Numbered from the stretch's first letter, positions 22,704-35,855 are shown. The stretch is DNA of 64,000 nt from Verpa conica (GCA_033030425.1 JAUFSD010000013.1:310001-374000); one strand, 5' to 3'. Notes: a model not told the origin generated them from the letters alone. Made by a program: numbers and translations.

Positions 22704-25183
22704 TACAAGCTTCAACCCCCTCCAAGGATTCCATTCCCGGGTCACTAATATATGGATCGGGTGGGTGTTAAGACATCTCGGCAAGATGCCAAGCTCATTG
22801 GCCTACTCAAGACAACTTTGCCCCCTGCTGCTGATCGACGTAGCCCTGAAGTGTCTCCGTTTGTATTCAGAATGGCCTTTCTACATTGCGAGATGTTTCA
22901 ACACCAGGGAGGGGTCGGGTTATCACTAAATCCCACGTGGTAAGAAAAAAAAAACCTACGATTGTGGTACAGAGCAAAAACGAGAATACTGAATCACAGG
23001 TACGGTCCTAGCGCAAGCACCACCTGTACTTTAAACAGAGTTAAAACGTTGATACCTTCGCGCTTCTTGCGCCCCCAGTGGGCTCGAGAGCGCCTAAAAC
23101 ACGAGGTGCTAAAAATTTTCATCCAATATATGATCCATCACACCCACCCACAAACAGAACCCACTGCACGAAGATGGTTATCCACGAATAACCAATTTAG
23201 AGAGCCGCCAAATAGGTGTTATGTAAAAAAGATCTAACCACAGCTAGGGGCTATGCTGAAGATAACATGATCAACAATAGAAGTCGTTTGAATTATAAGA
23301 CACGGAGAATTTACATGTACATACAATATTTCACGTCTGTAGATTAAACATCCCCCAGGTTTTAAGAAACTCCTGATCTTAGAGTATCCCCCCCCCTGAA
23401 GCGAGAAAAAGGTAAATTAGTCGACCATGCTCACGTGGCTTTGAGACAAGATCAAGCTTCAGCTACCAGTCAAACATGCAGATCACAGACCAATCAATTA
23501 GATAAGCCCATTGAAAAAAGCATATACGCGCAGTATGGACATGGTTAACCCTTGGTCTCTACTTGATATGCTCTCCATCGAGAGATCTCTTACCCACTTA
23601 CATGTGAAGAAGGGCTAGCTATGTCTTGTGCGACCAGCGGGGTAATCCCTTGGGCGTCAAAACCAGCCCTGGGATGCTACAACACCTAAAAATTATTCCT
23701 ATGTACTTAAAGACTAAAGGGAGATAACCGAGCTGTAAATAGGGGACTTACCTGCCATTAATAGGGCCAAATACGCGCTCGGTCCGACTTATCTAACTAG
23801 CTGAATCAACTTGACATTATATTTTTTTTAGAGCACATGGGCCTATTCACTACAGAGAAAGGAATATACTTGAAAATTCTAATGAGAGCACTCTTGCAGC
23901 GCGGAGCCCAAAACGTAGGACATTGTACTCACCAGATTGTCTATCTATCCCAGTCATGATATATCACTCGTCACTTCAACAATACCCGGGTACCGTAAAA
24001 CCTAATGAAATTAAACTCCAACAAGGATAAACAAGCGCTAGAACAGTTAAGAGCCATAGAGATTCCTATAACTAGGGCAAAGAAGGTACATACTTATACT
24101 GATACAGAGTGAAACTTTTTGTCTTATTTTCTTATATAAAACATACTATCCACGGCCCCGGCCACAGTAGGTCGAATTTCACAAGATTTTACGGTAGTAA
24201 CCAAAACCCGTGATTATGCCTCCATAAAGCATGCCTGGGTATCCTGTCTAAGCCAGCGGCTACCCATCATCACCACCTATCTATTCGATGCTTTTACCCT
24301 CATAATATTACCTTCTATCATGAGGCGTAAGTGTGGCGTATAGAATGCTTGGTAGGACAGGGAGTAGACAGGCCACCTGATAATAACCATTGGATCATCT
24401 TTTAGAATAAACACGGTTGTCTTTGTGGCTATCATTGTTTTATCACACCTTGGGGATTGTGGGGTATCATACTCTGAGCTGATAACATTACAGAAATTAC
24501 TTAGTTCCAAACCCCACTACTAAAAAGATTACCGATGCAACACCCCCTCAAAATGAATACGTTCATTGTCTCTCTGCAGCTGGGATTCGATCACTTGAAC
24601 CCTCTATAAAAATTTGCATGAAAATACTATCAGGTCCTTCAGTTATTAATAACGGGGTGTAAGCGTAGAATACAAGCTTGACTATAGATGTTTAATACCG
24701 GTTAAGGAAACTAGCTAGTAAGGCCTACAACCCCGAGAAAAAGAAAACGAGAGAACATAGAGCGGTTTTAATGTAGAGTTAGAGTCCTAAACACAGATTA
24801 AAGCTTCTGGGATCACTAACTTACTTCATACAGGCCTATTTCTAATTATAGTTTCTATATGACATGTAGGAAATTTTTTCTTATACTGACTCCTACACTA
24901 CTGGAAAAACTCTTTCATATGCTGTATATTGGAAAGCCTCTGTGATTATAGGAATCTTAGACAAAAACTTAGTACGTTAGATTTTTGAATCTATGGGCTA
25001 ATGCACTATTGTTTTAGTACTAGTTTTTATCCTGATACTGAACTAGGACCAGCTTAATTCAATAACTCAACTTTGAAGACATACAGTCCACGCGACTTTT
25101 TCTATATATAAGAATACGTATCCCCGGTAGCTCTATGTATTATGAAGAACTAACCAATCCTATCCTCGGTCCCAAAAGCTAAA

Positions 25184-25257
25184 CTAGTGCTACCTATAAG
25201 AATATCCACTTTACAGGGTCTAAAATTCGGTCCCGAGTGTATTCTTATCGACACTAG
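25184..25257. repeat. Short inverted repeat with CTATAAGAATA-type arms
   Basis: The left arm runs CTAGTGCTACCTATAAGAAT. The right arm, read in reverse complement, runs CTAGTGTCGATAAGAATAC. The arms are imperfect but share CTAGTG and ATAAGAATA with element B ends, so this may be a decayed relative. Confidence 0.45.
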
Positions 25258-25830
25258 AACCGCCTATATTATCCTCTACATATATATATACCTACCAATA
25301 GCTCGGAACCGGCTCTATCGCTTATATATTCCCCAAGTATCAAAACCCAAGACAAACTAAGCTAGAGGAAGGCAATAACTCTCATATTAAAGAAAATTTA
25401 CAATAAAAGATGAGCGCTAGTAGTATACATACTCTTTAGACACCCTAGTTACAGTAGTCATTAATATAGTGATTTCCTAGCATGAGTAAAAACATAAAAC
25501 GCCGCAGCGCCAATTCAACCCCCAATCTCACCCCCCCCTCCCGCTCCCCAAGAACTTAAGGAGTTTCTTTGAGCAACCGTCCAGAGTTTCTCACTCCAAG
25601 AATCACTTACAATCGAAGACTCACAGCTTTCTTAAAAAAATTGAGTGGGTATAAGTTAAATTCAATAATACCAGTAATCGCTATCGATCACCACATCCCC
25701 CAGATAATTTGAGTGAGAAAAACTATAAAATACCTCTATGCATACGTTTCTAGATATACGAATACCTCCTGGCGCCAATATGGTTTTCCCCATACATGCC
25801 TCGTTACTAAAACGTCCAACAAAATCCGGA

Positions 25831-26036
25831 AATACCAAACCCTTCACATGCAACACTTATTAAATAAAAATAAATACAGCGAGATCTTCCTATAAGCATA
25901 TGAAATTAAAGTAGTATTATATCCTTATAGAAAAATACCAAACCCTTCACATGCAACACTTATTAAATAAAAATAAATACAGCGAGATCTTCCTATAAGC
26001 ATATGAAATTAAAGTAGTATTATATCCTTATAGAAA
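25831..26036. repeat. Perfect 103-bp tandem duplication
   Basis: Bases 25831-25933 are repeated without any difference at 25934-26036. Lack of divergence in an otherwise decayed region suggests a recent event, or an assembly artefact. Confidence 0.95.
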
Positions 26037-26043
26037 AATTTCA

Positions 26044-26058
26044 ACACACACACACACA
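26044..26058. repeat. (CA)n microsatellite
   Basis: A short CA dinucleotide run just after the 103-bp tandem duplication. Confidence 0.8.
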
Positions 26059-26130
26059 ATATAATCTCTATCAACTAGTCGAGAGTGCGTGCCCTTACAA
26101 AGGCGATTGTTTTTATGTATAACCCGATCC

Positions 26131-26150
26131 CTTATAGGGCGATTGTGCTG
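26131..26150. mobile_element. Single TIR end related to element B
   Basis: CTTATAGGGCGATTGTGCTG followed by TA is, in reverse complement, nearly identical to the left end of element B at 41911. A convincing partner end was not found; 26070-26100 shows only weak similarity. Probably a truncated copy. Confidence 0.5.
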
Positions 26151-26548
26151 TAATTTAAAATATAGTTTTTATAGTCCTATCTAGTGATTCTATGGTCCTA
26201 AATAGTATTACCGTGACATGACGTTTCTAGACACGCACTTGGGTGAAATAAATTCCTCAAAATTTTTATCCCGGGGGGGTTTATCCTATTGACCTACCAA
26301 ACCTACCCTAACCCACTGTAACCATCACTCTCTTCCCTCCCTTCATGAAACTCGCTGCCCAGTTTCTAGTCTAAACGTACAAGCTAGGTTGATGTAACGG
26401 TATTATACGATCTAAAAAACTTATTCAAAAGACACAATAATTTTGGTAGACGAGAAATATAAATACCTAACCCTAGCGAGGTTTCTTTTCGTTTTAGGCA
26501 TTTCACCCGGCCAGGGCAAATACCTATTACGGATATATAGACACAGCC

Positions 26549-26618
26549 TAATCTACTATATATCGCCTAATGATTAATCTACTATGGCCAATGATTAATC
26601 TACTATACGTCTAATGAT
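26549..26618. repeat. Three tandem units TAATCTACTAT...AATGAT
   Basis: Units at 26549-26574, 26575-26595 and 26596-26618 share the ends TAATCTACTAT and AATGAT and differ in the middle by small indels. Confidence 0.8.
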
Positions 26619-27464
26619 TAAAAATCACTATGGCTATAATTCTCAAGACCTCAACAACGTTATCTCTTAGTCTTATTGGGGGTGCTGCCAGCCCCCCCCT
26701 GCGCGGCGGTGGCCAAACAAAGATAGCTTAAGAGTACCTAAAGTCAAGACCTAGTATTTGCAGGCGGCTATACTACTAGCCAATAAGATAATTTTTGAGC
26801 TACTTTAGATTGGAGGGTACGTAGCATCACTAGAGTAAGAGATAACCAAAGATGTGCGAGGCGGTGCCAGCTAGCTAGGTTGACGCCTAAGACCCGGCTC
26901 CAATATATGCTTTAGGGTTAGGCTAGAGCTATTGCTTACTCCCCTGAGGCTTTTAATATATACCTGCCTACTATATATACGTATGATTAAGCTCAGCGTG
27001 CCATGTATGCTCCTTAGGATGGCATCGCCACTCTTTAGGGAGGTGAAAATGACTCTAAATCTTTATCCTAGCTATAAGCACTAGTAAACTTCCGTCTTAA
27101 GTCTCGGTTGTCGGAACTCCGGGGGGAGGCCGGGGAATGTGTTATACGTTAGTACAGCCTTCCTTCGCATTCACCAGGTACATAAAATTCACTTTAACTA
27201 AGGCTATGTGAATCAATACTCCTAAGTCAGAAAAAAAGAAATATCCCTATTATAGTTCCCTATCACTAACACGTACGTGAACGAAAACGAGAACGGGAAC
27301 GAGACAACATCCAGCCTATAGGATAAAACAATCATAACACTCCTGAAACAGAAAGAACATCGGTAGAAAACCCCCTACTTTGACTTGGCATCCAGAGTAA
27401 CACAATGCTACCTAGATTTCTTACTACTAGTTGTGTTCCCTTGCTCAAGTGTCTATCCACCGTA

Positions 27465-28580
27465 TCAAGATGTGACAAGCCCGTCAACAAAGTCGGAGAA
27501 TACCACCCTATCATCCTCAACTTTTAAAATTAACTCATGGGCAGTCCTCCATCTATGATCTCTAATCGATGAATCGGCTCCTGCTTTCAACAGAGATTTT
27601 ACCCAATCGGAGTTTCCGTTCACAGCAGCGATATGCAGTGGAGTTTCTCCATTTGAGTCTTGGATGTTGACATCGATTTTATAGCCGTCAGAGCCCAAAC
27701 GCATGGCTAACAGCAAGCATTCAGACTCTTTTGCTACTGCATAGTGAAGAGCTGTCTTCCCATAAAAATCCACCTCATTGAGAGCATCTCCCTTTTTTAA
27801 CAGCGCCACCAGTGACTCCAAAGTGCCCTTACACTTCACTGCATAATGTACTGCAGTCTGCCCATTCAAATTCTTAAGGGAAACATCCGCTCCCCTATCT
27901 AGTAGCAGCTGCACTACTGAATCTCGGCACGAGTTATCGTGCATTATTGTTCTATGGAGTGGTGTGTTCCCCGCGTAGTCTTGCACATTAACATCAGCCC
28001 CTGTTTCCACAAGAAGCCTCGCAATTCGTCGGCTCTTTGGATTCCATAAAGCTCGTTGGAGAGGCGTCTCATTGAACGTATCTCGTATCGAAACATCGGC
28101 CCCATTCTCTAACAATACTCTCATAACTGGCTCATGATCCTCCGCTGCCAAGTGAAGTGCTGTCCATCCGTTGTGATTTGGATCCAAAAGATTCACATCA
28201 ACACCTTTCTGCAACAGGAGTCGAACTAGGCCCTCATGGCCTCTTCTCGCTGCCCAATGCAGTGCTGGAATCTCTCCTCTATCTAGGACGGCATATTTAT
28301 GCAGGAGGGGAGTAAGAAGGCATGCGAAATGATGATTGGTTTGAACGAGCCGATAGATATGCAGTGGATCTTCCAAGTTCTCTGCAATTAGGAGTAGGAT
28401 CTCGTTCGGAAAATCGAGAATCGATGGGTACTTTACTTTTCGTCCCAAGTTATCCTGAGATTCGTTCACTTGAAGTGGCCGTTTCGTAGGTTCCCACTTG
28501 TGTAGTACCCCAAGTAGGCGGGACCTTGGAGTTCCCTCCAGCATCCTCGTGTCCTCGTTGCTGTGGCTGTTGGTGGTCAT
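27465..28580 (-). CDS. F-box and ankyrin-repeat protein
   Basis: An uninterrupted 371-residue frame. Residues about 50-92 (YPSILDFPNEILLLIAENLE and following) form an F-box-like segment with the usual LPxEIL-type core, the part that in this family binds Skp1 of an SCF ubiquitin ligase. Residues about 103-360 hold seven to eight ankyrin repeats, each with the TPLH/TALH start and GADV(N/S) turn (for example GWTALHLAAEDHEPVMRVLL and NTPLHRTIMHDN). The ankyrin part would choose the protein target. The start ATG is the first in frame after an AG-like splice acceptor (TTTGCAG just upstream), so an intron in the leader or an extra upstream exon is possible. The protein ends soon after the last repeat. 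Ankyrin/F-box families are large in fungi, and no specific partner can be named. Confidence 0.9.
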   Translation of the reverse strand: MTTNSHSNEDTRMLEGTPRSRLLGVLHKWEPTKRPLQVNESQDNLGRKVKYPSILDFPNEILLLIAENLEDPLHIYRLVQTNHHFACLLTPLLHKYAVLDRGEIPALHWAARRGHEGLVRLLLQKGVDVNLLDPNHNGWTALHLAAEDHEPVMRVLLENGADVSIRDTFNETPLQRALWNPKSRRIARLLVETGADVNVQDYAGNTPLHRTIMHDNSCRDSVVQLLLDRGADVSLKNLNGQTAVHYAVKCKGTLESLVALLKKGDALNEVDFYGKTALHYAVAKESECLLLAMRLGSDGYKIDVNIQDSNGETPLHIAAVNGNSDWVKSLLKAGADSSIRDHRWRTAHELILKVEDDRVVFSDFVDGLVTS

Positions 28581-30712
28581 CCTGCAAATCTTAAGACCAC
28601 GTTATCTAACCGTCAAAAATGTATCCGTGTAGGCAGGGTAATGTCTTGGCACTTCACTCGTTTATATGACCACATCTAGAATAAGTATTTTGTAGTTAAA
28701 TTAAGCGGAATTCGATCCAGTATTCCAAATCACTAACAATAGAGGCTTAGAGTCAGAGCCTATCCAACCGAGAATGAACCTAGTGTAAATTAGCTAAAGA
28801 ATAAAACCTCTTTTTTTTTCCTTTTTCCACCTTCTCTTTCCTTCTTTCATAGCTATAGGCTACTATTAAGCACGTGTAGTATAGCATTTCAATATAGCTG
28901 CAGTATAGGGATCAAGGTGTATGACGTTACATGATAATAAGCCACCTCTTGTTTACTGGCTGGGGAAAGTGGAGACCTTGCGCTTTGACGAAGGTTGTAG
29001 CTTAATTTCATCGCAAATTGGCCATGCGTTCGTTCTATTTGTGTTGAGAGAAATGTTGACGAGAACCGGGAGAAGGGGCTCGTCCCAAAACACAAAACAC
29101 GGGAGAAAAAAAATCCCCCCCGGTGTGTGTGACAACCACGTTCTTGGACTCTCGGACTGTTGGCATCTCCCCATGTTAATCCAAAGGTTGTGGTACTGAC
29201 GAGACGAGTCTTGTGGAGGTTCCCTTCACTCTTCCTCCAATGAATAAAAGACCATTCCCGCCCTAGAATAGAGTAGCTATTATACCTACATGTAGATACT
29301 TACCGTGTGTATAAACCCCGAGGGAGGGAATGCGCAGCCTTGTTCCATACATTTGTTGGTATCCAATTAAACAGATATCTCCTTGTGCCGCATCCTCACA
29401 TGTAACGAAACCGCGTGCCACAGCGATGATGTCAACACATAAACTGAGGATTAACAGCAACGTTTGACCCCTCACAAGGAGCATCCACATTAACCACAAA
29501 TCATAAACCATCACGCAATCGAGTGCAATTCGCAAGAGCTGTTTTATAACCCCATGAGACAAATTGTACTCCTACATTCATCTCGGCGAGGTGCTCAGGA
29601 AGTCATGTCTGGGAAAGCCATTACATGCGGGCTTTGGTCGCCCGCAGGCAGCCATGCGGTTAATACGCATGTATCCCTCATGGCTGGTTCGCCAATGGCT
29701 ATCCTAGAAATGGCATCGTTAAACGTTGCATGCGCAATCAACGCCGAGGAGGCCCCCGCGCCCGGATAGAGTTCTTATTTGGAGAAAGGTCTTACCTGCA
29801 CCGGCAGAGAAACGCGGACTATAATGGGCTAGGATTGTGCCAGCAGATCTAGGCCGGCCTATGAATCGAGCCTCACATGTTTCTACTGTTAAGATCTGGG
29901 ACTCACTACTCACTAATGGATGGGTTTTAAACGTCCAAGCCGGTAATTTAGGCGTTTAGGTCATGGGCAGAATAGGACGCTCGCAAAAAAAGGCCCCCTT
30001 AGAAAAATCCGAATGCGGGAACACATGTGCATAAGGTTCACTTCACAGTAGGACTTGTAATATTCTTGGCGCGAAAGTGTGACATCTATATGTTTCGCGT
30101 TGACTCGGCCGAGTGGATGTTTCCTTCTTCCAAGGGGTACAAAGGCTGCTCTAAAACCCAAGGCCAAGATTCACTGGCCCGGTCAGATCAAAGCGTCCAG
30201 AACCATGCGAAAGTCGCCCCCCCCCCCAGTGAATCAAATCAAGAGCTAGCGGAGAAACGTTATTCTCTTAACAGGAATAAACTTAGCCAAAATATCTTGT
30301 CAGATAATTTGTCATGGTAGACATAGACACTATGACCTTACTGGCATCATTGGCCCCGGACTTATCTCCGACCAAAACGAAGATGCTTACCGAGCCTCAA
30401 TACGTACGCTATGACTTCATGTTGTAACCGTTGCACGAGTCATGACACCTCACTCGAGGCGCTCGGATCTTGGAATTAAAACGGGTAGATTCTAAATCGG
30501 CTCACAACCAACGCCGTCATGACTCTCCGTATGTGCCGAGTAACATTCCTCCAAGATAGGGTTTTACAAGAGAGATACTATCCTACGCATCGAGAGAAGG
30601 AAAAGAAAATCGTAAGCATCGCCGGACATCGCCGGGAAGTTATTTATTGCAAAAGAGTCACCTGCATGGCCAAGTAGTATGGATTACGCAGCGTTTACAC
30701 AAAGGAATGGGT

Positions 30713-30732
30713 AAAAAAAAAAAAAAAAAAAA
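30713..30732. repeat. Poly(A) run
   Basis: About twenty consecutive A residues in non-coding sequence, not next to a coding frame. Confidence 0.85.
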
Positions 30733-31470
30733 GAAAGCTAGGTTATGCTGCCAACTTAGAATGCCTTCTTGTGCCGTGGTGCGGTTGTAGCTATTCTCCA
30801 ATCCTTGCCGACGAAGCGAATCCCGAATACTGGGGTTCAAATGAAAGACTGTTATGTCCGCCTTTGCGGACGCACTGTTCGTATTGTAAGATCTTGCTCT
30901 TCGTTCTCATTCACTGGGCACACGGTATACATGTAATAAACAATCGCAACCACCGCGAGTTTGCGGGAATTAGGCTCAACTAGGTAAAAAAATCCGTCAT
31001 TGATACTACCTGGCCAAAAGAAAAACCTCCGATTCGTAAGGCCACGAGTACGTGAGCTATATAATTGTCGTGGAGATACGGAGTCCCAAAGAGCGAAAGG
31101 TACTCTGGTCTCTCTCTGGATATTGGGGGAGATTTCGATTTCTAAATGCAGTAGCTAATCTTTTCCAGCCTTTGAGGATGGGCCGACGTTAGCGCCTGGT
31201 TAGCTGCGATGTGGATGTTCGGGAAGCGCCACGCGGGGACAGTGGGGTAGATCCGACCGCATCATTGAGTGAGTCAATAGTTTATGTAGCTTGTAGGTAT
31301 ATCCCAAGGGGAAATGGGGTTCGAGAAGCTTCTTTCTCTACCCATGAAGAGTCGGGTTTATCTTTCTTCCGACTGGTAAGCAAGGAGAGGAGAAAAAACG
31401 TTGGATTAATGCAAACATGAATAATAGGTGTCCCGGCAGCGAGCGGCAGTGAGCGGCAGGAGCGCATAGT

Positions 31471-31486
31471 AATAATAATAATAATA
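31471..31486. repeat. (AAT)n microsatellite
   Basis: About five AAT units. Confidence 0.85.
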
Positions 31487-31773
31487 CCGAAGAAAGGAAC
31501 GATAGAGATCAGGGTCCTTTATGGTGAGTGAGATTTAATTGCTTGGATAAAAAAAAAAACTTGAGAATCTGTTTCACGGGTCCCTTCGGACCGTTTCTGA
31601 CATCGACCGGCGAGCCAGCTGCAGATACTGGTAAGGTTTGTGAGAAGTGGTTGGAGCTTCTATGGCGGATATACTATTGGTCATCCACTAAGACTATAGT
31701 TTTACCAATAATATTCACCATACAAACCATAGAATTCCATGCCATATTGGAGTGCATAATCCAAAGGATCGAA

Positions 31774-31790
31774 ACACACACACACACACA
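31774..31790. repeat. (AC)n microsatellite
   Basis: About eight AC units. Confidence 0.9.
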
Positions 31791-32323
31791 TATACAAAAA
31801 GGCACTAGGTTGCATAGCCCTGCAGCCCTAAATTACTACCTATGAGATGTGTTTCTTAATTGTCAGCCGTGAATTTGCAGGGCCCTTTAAGGGTCCTCGT
31901 GGATGGACTGTCAGCACGGGTAGAAGGCACGACGTACAGAAAATTGCGGGGCAAAAAAAAAAAAATATTCATCTTAATTACGTCGTTGTTTGAATTGAAC
32001 GACAAACCGGCCATATATATGTATTGGGAGCTAACTAGCGGTGGGTGGTCACAAAAATCGACCGTCTAATTACCGTGGTAACGATTCAGATTCCGTTGAA
32101 CAACTGTCAAGATCTCCCCCCATCATCATTATCAATCAGCCATATATGCCGGCGTTGACGGATATCCAGGGGCACTGTAGATTTTAATACCCAGTGGATT
32201 GGATTTTGACGGGTAGTACGCGAGGGGCCACGGGTGCATATTCAGCTGGACGATCAAAGGCAGATACTATAGTTAGTAGCCGTTCCTCCAATTCCCCCTA
32301 AATATTGTTTCTTCAGTCCTTCT

Positions 32324-32348
32324 TGTGTGTGTGTGTGTGTGTGTGTGC
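32324..32348. repeat. (TG)n microsatellite
   Basis: About twelve TG units. Confidence 0.9.
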
Positions 32349-34726
32349 ATGTCGGCTATTTAGAGGCTGTTCATTTTAAACATCCTGGTAGGCAAGCACA
32401 TGGCCGTTTTTATTTTATTTTAATAATATATATGAACGGATCTAACGGCAGTTATAAACCCACATAAAGCGGGATTTACTGAGCCACTCGATAAAATAAA
32501 GTTCCGCATCAGAGCTTCAACCCATGCGAGGCAAGGCTGAGCTGGGATGTGTTCGGTTGGCAGGGAATAGCTTTGGGGCTGGAAGTCGATCGATGGAGGT
32601 GCTCAGACGCAGAAGATATACATTTGTGGAGTGCAGTTTCATGTATTGTGGCTAAGTGTACTTTTTTTTATCTTACAAGTGTATTACAAATAGGGTACAA
32701 GAAGTGCTTTTACTAGGGGAGGGGGGAGATGAAAGGTATAGGATTTATATTCGGGGTAACGATGTTAATATTTTGTAGTTTATAGCCTAACAGGGTATGT
32801 CGTTGTGGTCGAGTAATTAGCTAGGCGAGTTAAAACACTATGCTACTGATATCTACTGATTCTAGGCCCTCGTAAGAGGTTCCCTGGGCAAAAAAATATC
32901 CCTTCCGCTGCAAGAACCAATTTGCTATCCCGTGCAAAATCTTCCGGGACCCCTTGGCATACAGGATCGCAAAGTGCGACTGTAGTGGGAATATTTTCCT
33001 TACCGGATGGAAGGGGGGGGGGGGTAGTGAAACAGCGTTTTAGAGGGAGGGGGGGAGAAGCCAGTGTTTAGCTCATTATGCATTATTATTACAAGGTGGT
33101 CAGAGAGAGAGAGATCACCATGGGGTTTTTCGGCCCCCAAACAATTGCAAGTTCTCGTTGACAACGTAACCAGGGCCAAAGATGAATGGAGAACAACATG
33201 TAAGCAATGTTAGCTCCGTAGACGATGGATTACTGAGTTCTTTATACCCGGTTAAGTGGAATAACTCTAAATGGCCGGAGAATGTCTGTCATTCAGAGTA
33301 GATCTTAGCTGTTGCTTAATTTGTAGCTTAGTCAGTTGGAGGGAGACATCCAATGGCCAACAAGCTAGCCCAAAATGGTGCCAAGTCAAGCTTTTTCGTC
33401 AATGAAAGCCGCTTTGTTTTAGGTGAGAATCTCGGGCGAGCCAGAGGACCGTGACCTCTTCCCCCAAGGGTGTCTTGTGCCTTGAGCTGGCTGGTTAATT
33501 AGGCTTGGTAGGTTTCGGTGGCTTGAGAGGGGGGTGCTCGCGTTAATCTCAGCATGGCCAAGGTATTGCGATTCTGTCGCGTTGTGCTCTCGTGTGTTTA
33601 CTGATCAAGTCTTGTGTCTTGCCGAACGTGGGGTGTCTCGCCGTGGGTAGAGTACGTACCACTCTTGGGCACTGGGCACGCTACTGACGCCTCAGTGCCC
33701 TGTTGGTGTCTTGATAACGAGAGCTGGGACTTGGGGTTGTTCTCGAAATACCTGACAATTTTAGGTCAAGAGGAGGGGGGGGATCAGACTAGCGGGGAGA
33801 AAACATCCGTTTGGTGCGCTTGTCTCAATCGCTTGAAAGGGCTAGGAACGGAGGGTTGGTGACATAGACACAGATACATGTATCATCCCTAGTAGGTACT
33901 ACTGTGAATCTACCCGAATTCCGAACTTGCCTTGGCTGGATCCAGACAGGATGTTCTCTACGTGCGAGTCAGGTTCCCCATTCTGTGCATAATGTATCTA
34001 CTCCGCCCCCCCCCCCCGGATGCTATCTTTTCTCCATTGGCCAGGAATTGCCAGATCCTAGATCCTTCAACTATCATATGAGAGCTCTGATATACCCCAA
34101 AAGGCGTGCGCAATCTACGGCACCACCCTACAGATACCTGTACGTGCATGGCCTGGTCCAGTTGAAATCCTCTTAGCATACTACATATGGTGCTCTAAAT
34201 TTCATCGTCGGTTAGTAGGTGTTTCTGGACCGATAGAATATATTACCGATAAGCAAGGCCTTCATGCCGGGCTAACGCATGCGATGTGCCCGCTCCCTCG
34301 CCGGCTTCGACTCATGACCTGAGGGTTGGACCCGGAACCGACGCCGGCACATTCTTCGCATCTTACCCCCCCCCTTCCTCCCATCCCTCCCATCCCCAGG
34401 AGAATCCTCACCGTCAACTCCTCTAATTGTTAAGCCTCAGCGAGATGGAACGGTGAATGCTGCTCTGCTCGGGTTTTGCGTGTTTTAACTCCGAGGATGA
34501 CCCGGGATCCTTGCGGCTCGATCAGAACCTCCAATGTCCCTGCCCCAATCGAATAGAGTACAACCACCCCCAAAACTTATTCATTTGCTCCCTTTTTTAG
34601 CAAGTCCAGCAGGGATTATTTCAAATAAAGCGCATCTGTTGACTTTTACTGGAATTTGATTTTCCCCATGAGAAGCTTCCTCGCTTCCCTGCAAAACTGA
34701 GCTCATATCACCCTCTCCCTCTCTTT

Positions 34727-34749
34727 CCATCCATCCATCCATCCATCCA
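34727..34749. repeat. (CCAT)n microsatellite
   Basis: Five to six CCAT units followed by a C homopolymer. Confidence 0.9.
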
Positions 34750-35600
34750 CCCCCCCCCTCCGAGAGGAAAAACCCCAGTTTGTAAGCAGGGCTGAGTTTG
34801 ACTCAGCGGTATACAAGCCTTTTTGGCACTACACAACCCCGTAGCCATCAGCTTACCTACATCGAAAATACTTGGGCCCATCCCGCAAAGGGTAAAGAGA
34901 GCGTAATAAAATGGGAAGAAAAGTGGAGCAACACGCGTGTGGTGTGGGTTTCGCCCGCAGCTGTCTCAAATCAAAGGGCGGCGACGGAAAGTTATTTGAA
35001 CGCTCTTCTGGAAGCCCCTGGCGCACGGGAAGGGATCCAGATCTGTTGTGGAACCATCCGAAGCCGAGCTATCCGCACACTCGTGATTGGGATCTGCTCG
35101 AATCACTTTTGTGATGGGTTCAGCCCAAAAGCCACTTGCGTGGAAGTCCACGCTCCAGTTTCGCCGAAGAGAGTGAGTGAGAGTGTCAGAGGAACATTAC
35201 TGAAGCTTCCTCCCACCTCCGTAGCTAACCAAGGAACTCCGTATTCTGGAGAGTAAGAGTGAGTGAGAGCGAGGGCAGGGCGAGCACAGCCATGGAAAAG
35301 GTCCAAAGGAGAATTAAACCTTTTGATATGCAGTAAAAGTTATTTACATACCAATAACTAATCTCACCGTGCACCACCGGCAGGTCCAAAGTGCCGAGAA
35401 ACGCTTCGCAAAGACAGTCAAAGGCCATGCTCTCATGGCCACAAGTATATCGAAGCGCTTCGAGGCGAGGTCTAGTTGCGTCATTGCTTTCCTCCGGGCA
35501 TGTATGTGCCCAGGGGTTTCTAGTAGAGCAAAAAAAAGTTGCAAGGACCCCGGGTGCTAAACCTACGTGTACCAAGTAATGGCCAGAACGGCCTGGGAGA

Positions 35601-35608
35601 TATAAAAG
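35601..35608 (+). promoter_or_regulatory. TATA box candidate of the bZIP gene at 35856
   Basis: TATAAAAG lies 255 bases before the start codon, which would leave a leader of a little over 200 bases. Long leaders are common in fungal regulators. Confidence 0.45.
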
Positions 35609-35855
35609 AACTCATCCTCATCTTCCCTGGAATGCACAAGCACAAGCAGGGCGCCCGGAGACGGATGCAAGCGCAACCGTTGGGAACCGGTGTCTAAACT
35701 CGTCGTAAGAATAGAAGGTTGTTGATATATAGCAAGCCTTGTTTTAGCTACGATACCATCTATTATCACCACCTTTCCTCCTTACTTCCGAAAGAAAAAG
35801 AGAAGAATCCCCCTCACAGAGCACCGGAAGTATATCTCAAGGCTTCGGGCTCCGT

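Larger units (their letters stand above)
21923..27464. other. AT-rich repeat-bearing gap
   Basis: No intact gene recognised over 5.5 kb. Short frames in all directions lack motifs. The region carries inverted-repeat elements, a 103-bp perfect tandem duplication, a short triplicated unit and many A/T tracts; the composition is distinctly AT-rich between about 23.2 and 27.1 kb. It looks like a decayed mobile-element compartment, though no transposase or reverse transcriptase frame could be read. Confidence 0.6.
28581..35855. other. Long non-coding gap
   Basis: No gene recognised in 7.3 kb. Short frames at 29.0-29.8, 31.2, 33.6 and 34.8-35.3 kb lack domains and conserved splice patterns. The region contains AAT, AC, GT and CATC microsatellites, A and C homopolymers, and, from about 34.2 to 35.85 kb, more balanced sequence that probably includes promoter and leader of the bZIP gene at 35856. 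Confidence 0.55.

Noticed and set aside
34280..34351. tRNA-like motif: on the minus strand GGTCATGAGTCGAAGC resembles a T-arm, with TGCCGGC/GCCGGCG pairing
   Set aside because: The paired ends enclose only about 51 nt, the T-stem does not pair, and no anticodon arm or D-arm can be drawn.
34798..35256. 152-codon open frame on the plus strand
   Set aside because: No motif, no conserved splice pattern, several overlapping frames; it lies where promoter and leader sequence of the bZIP gene is expected.
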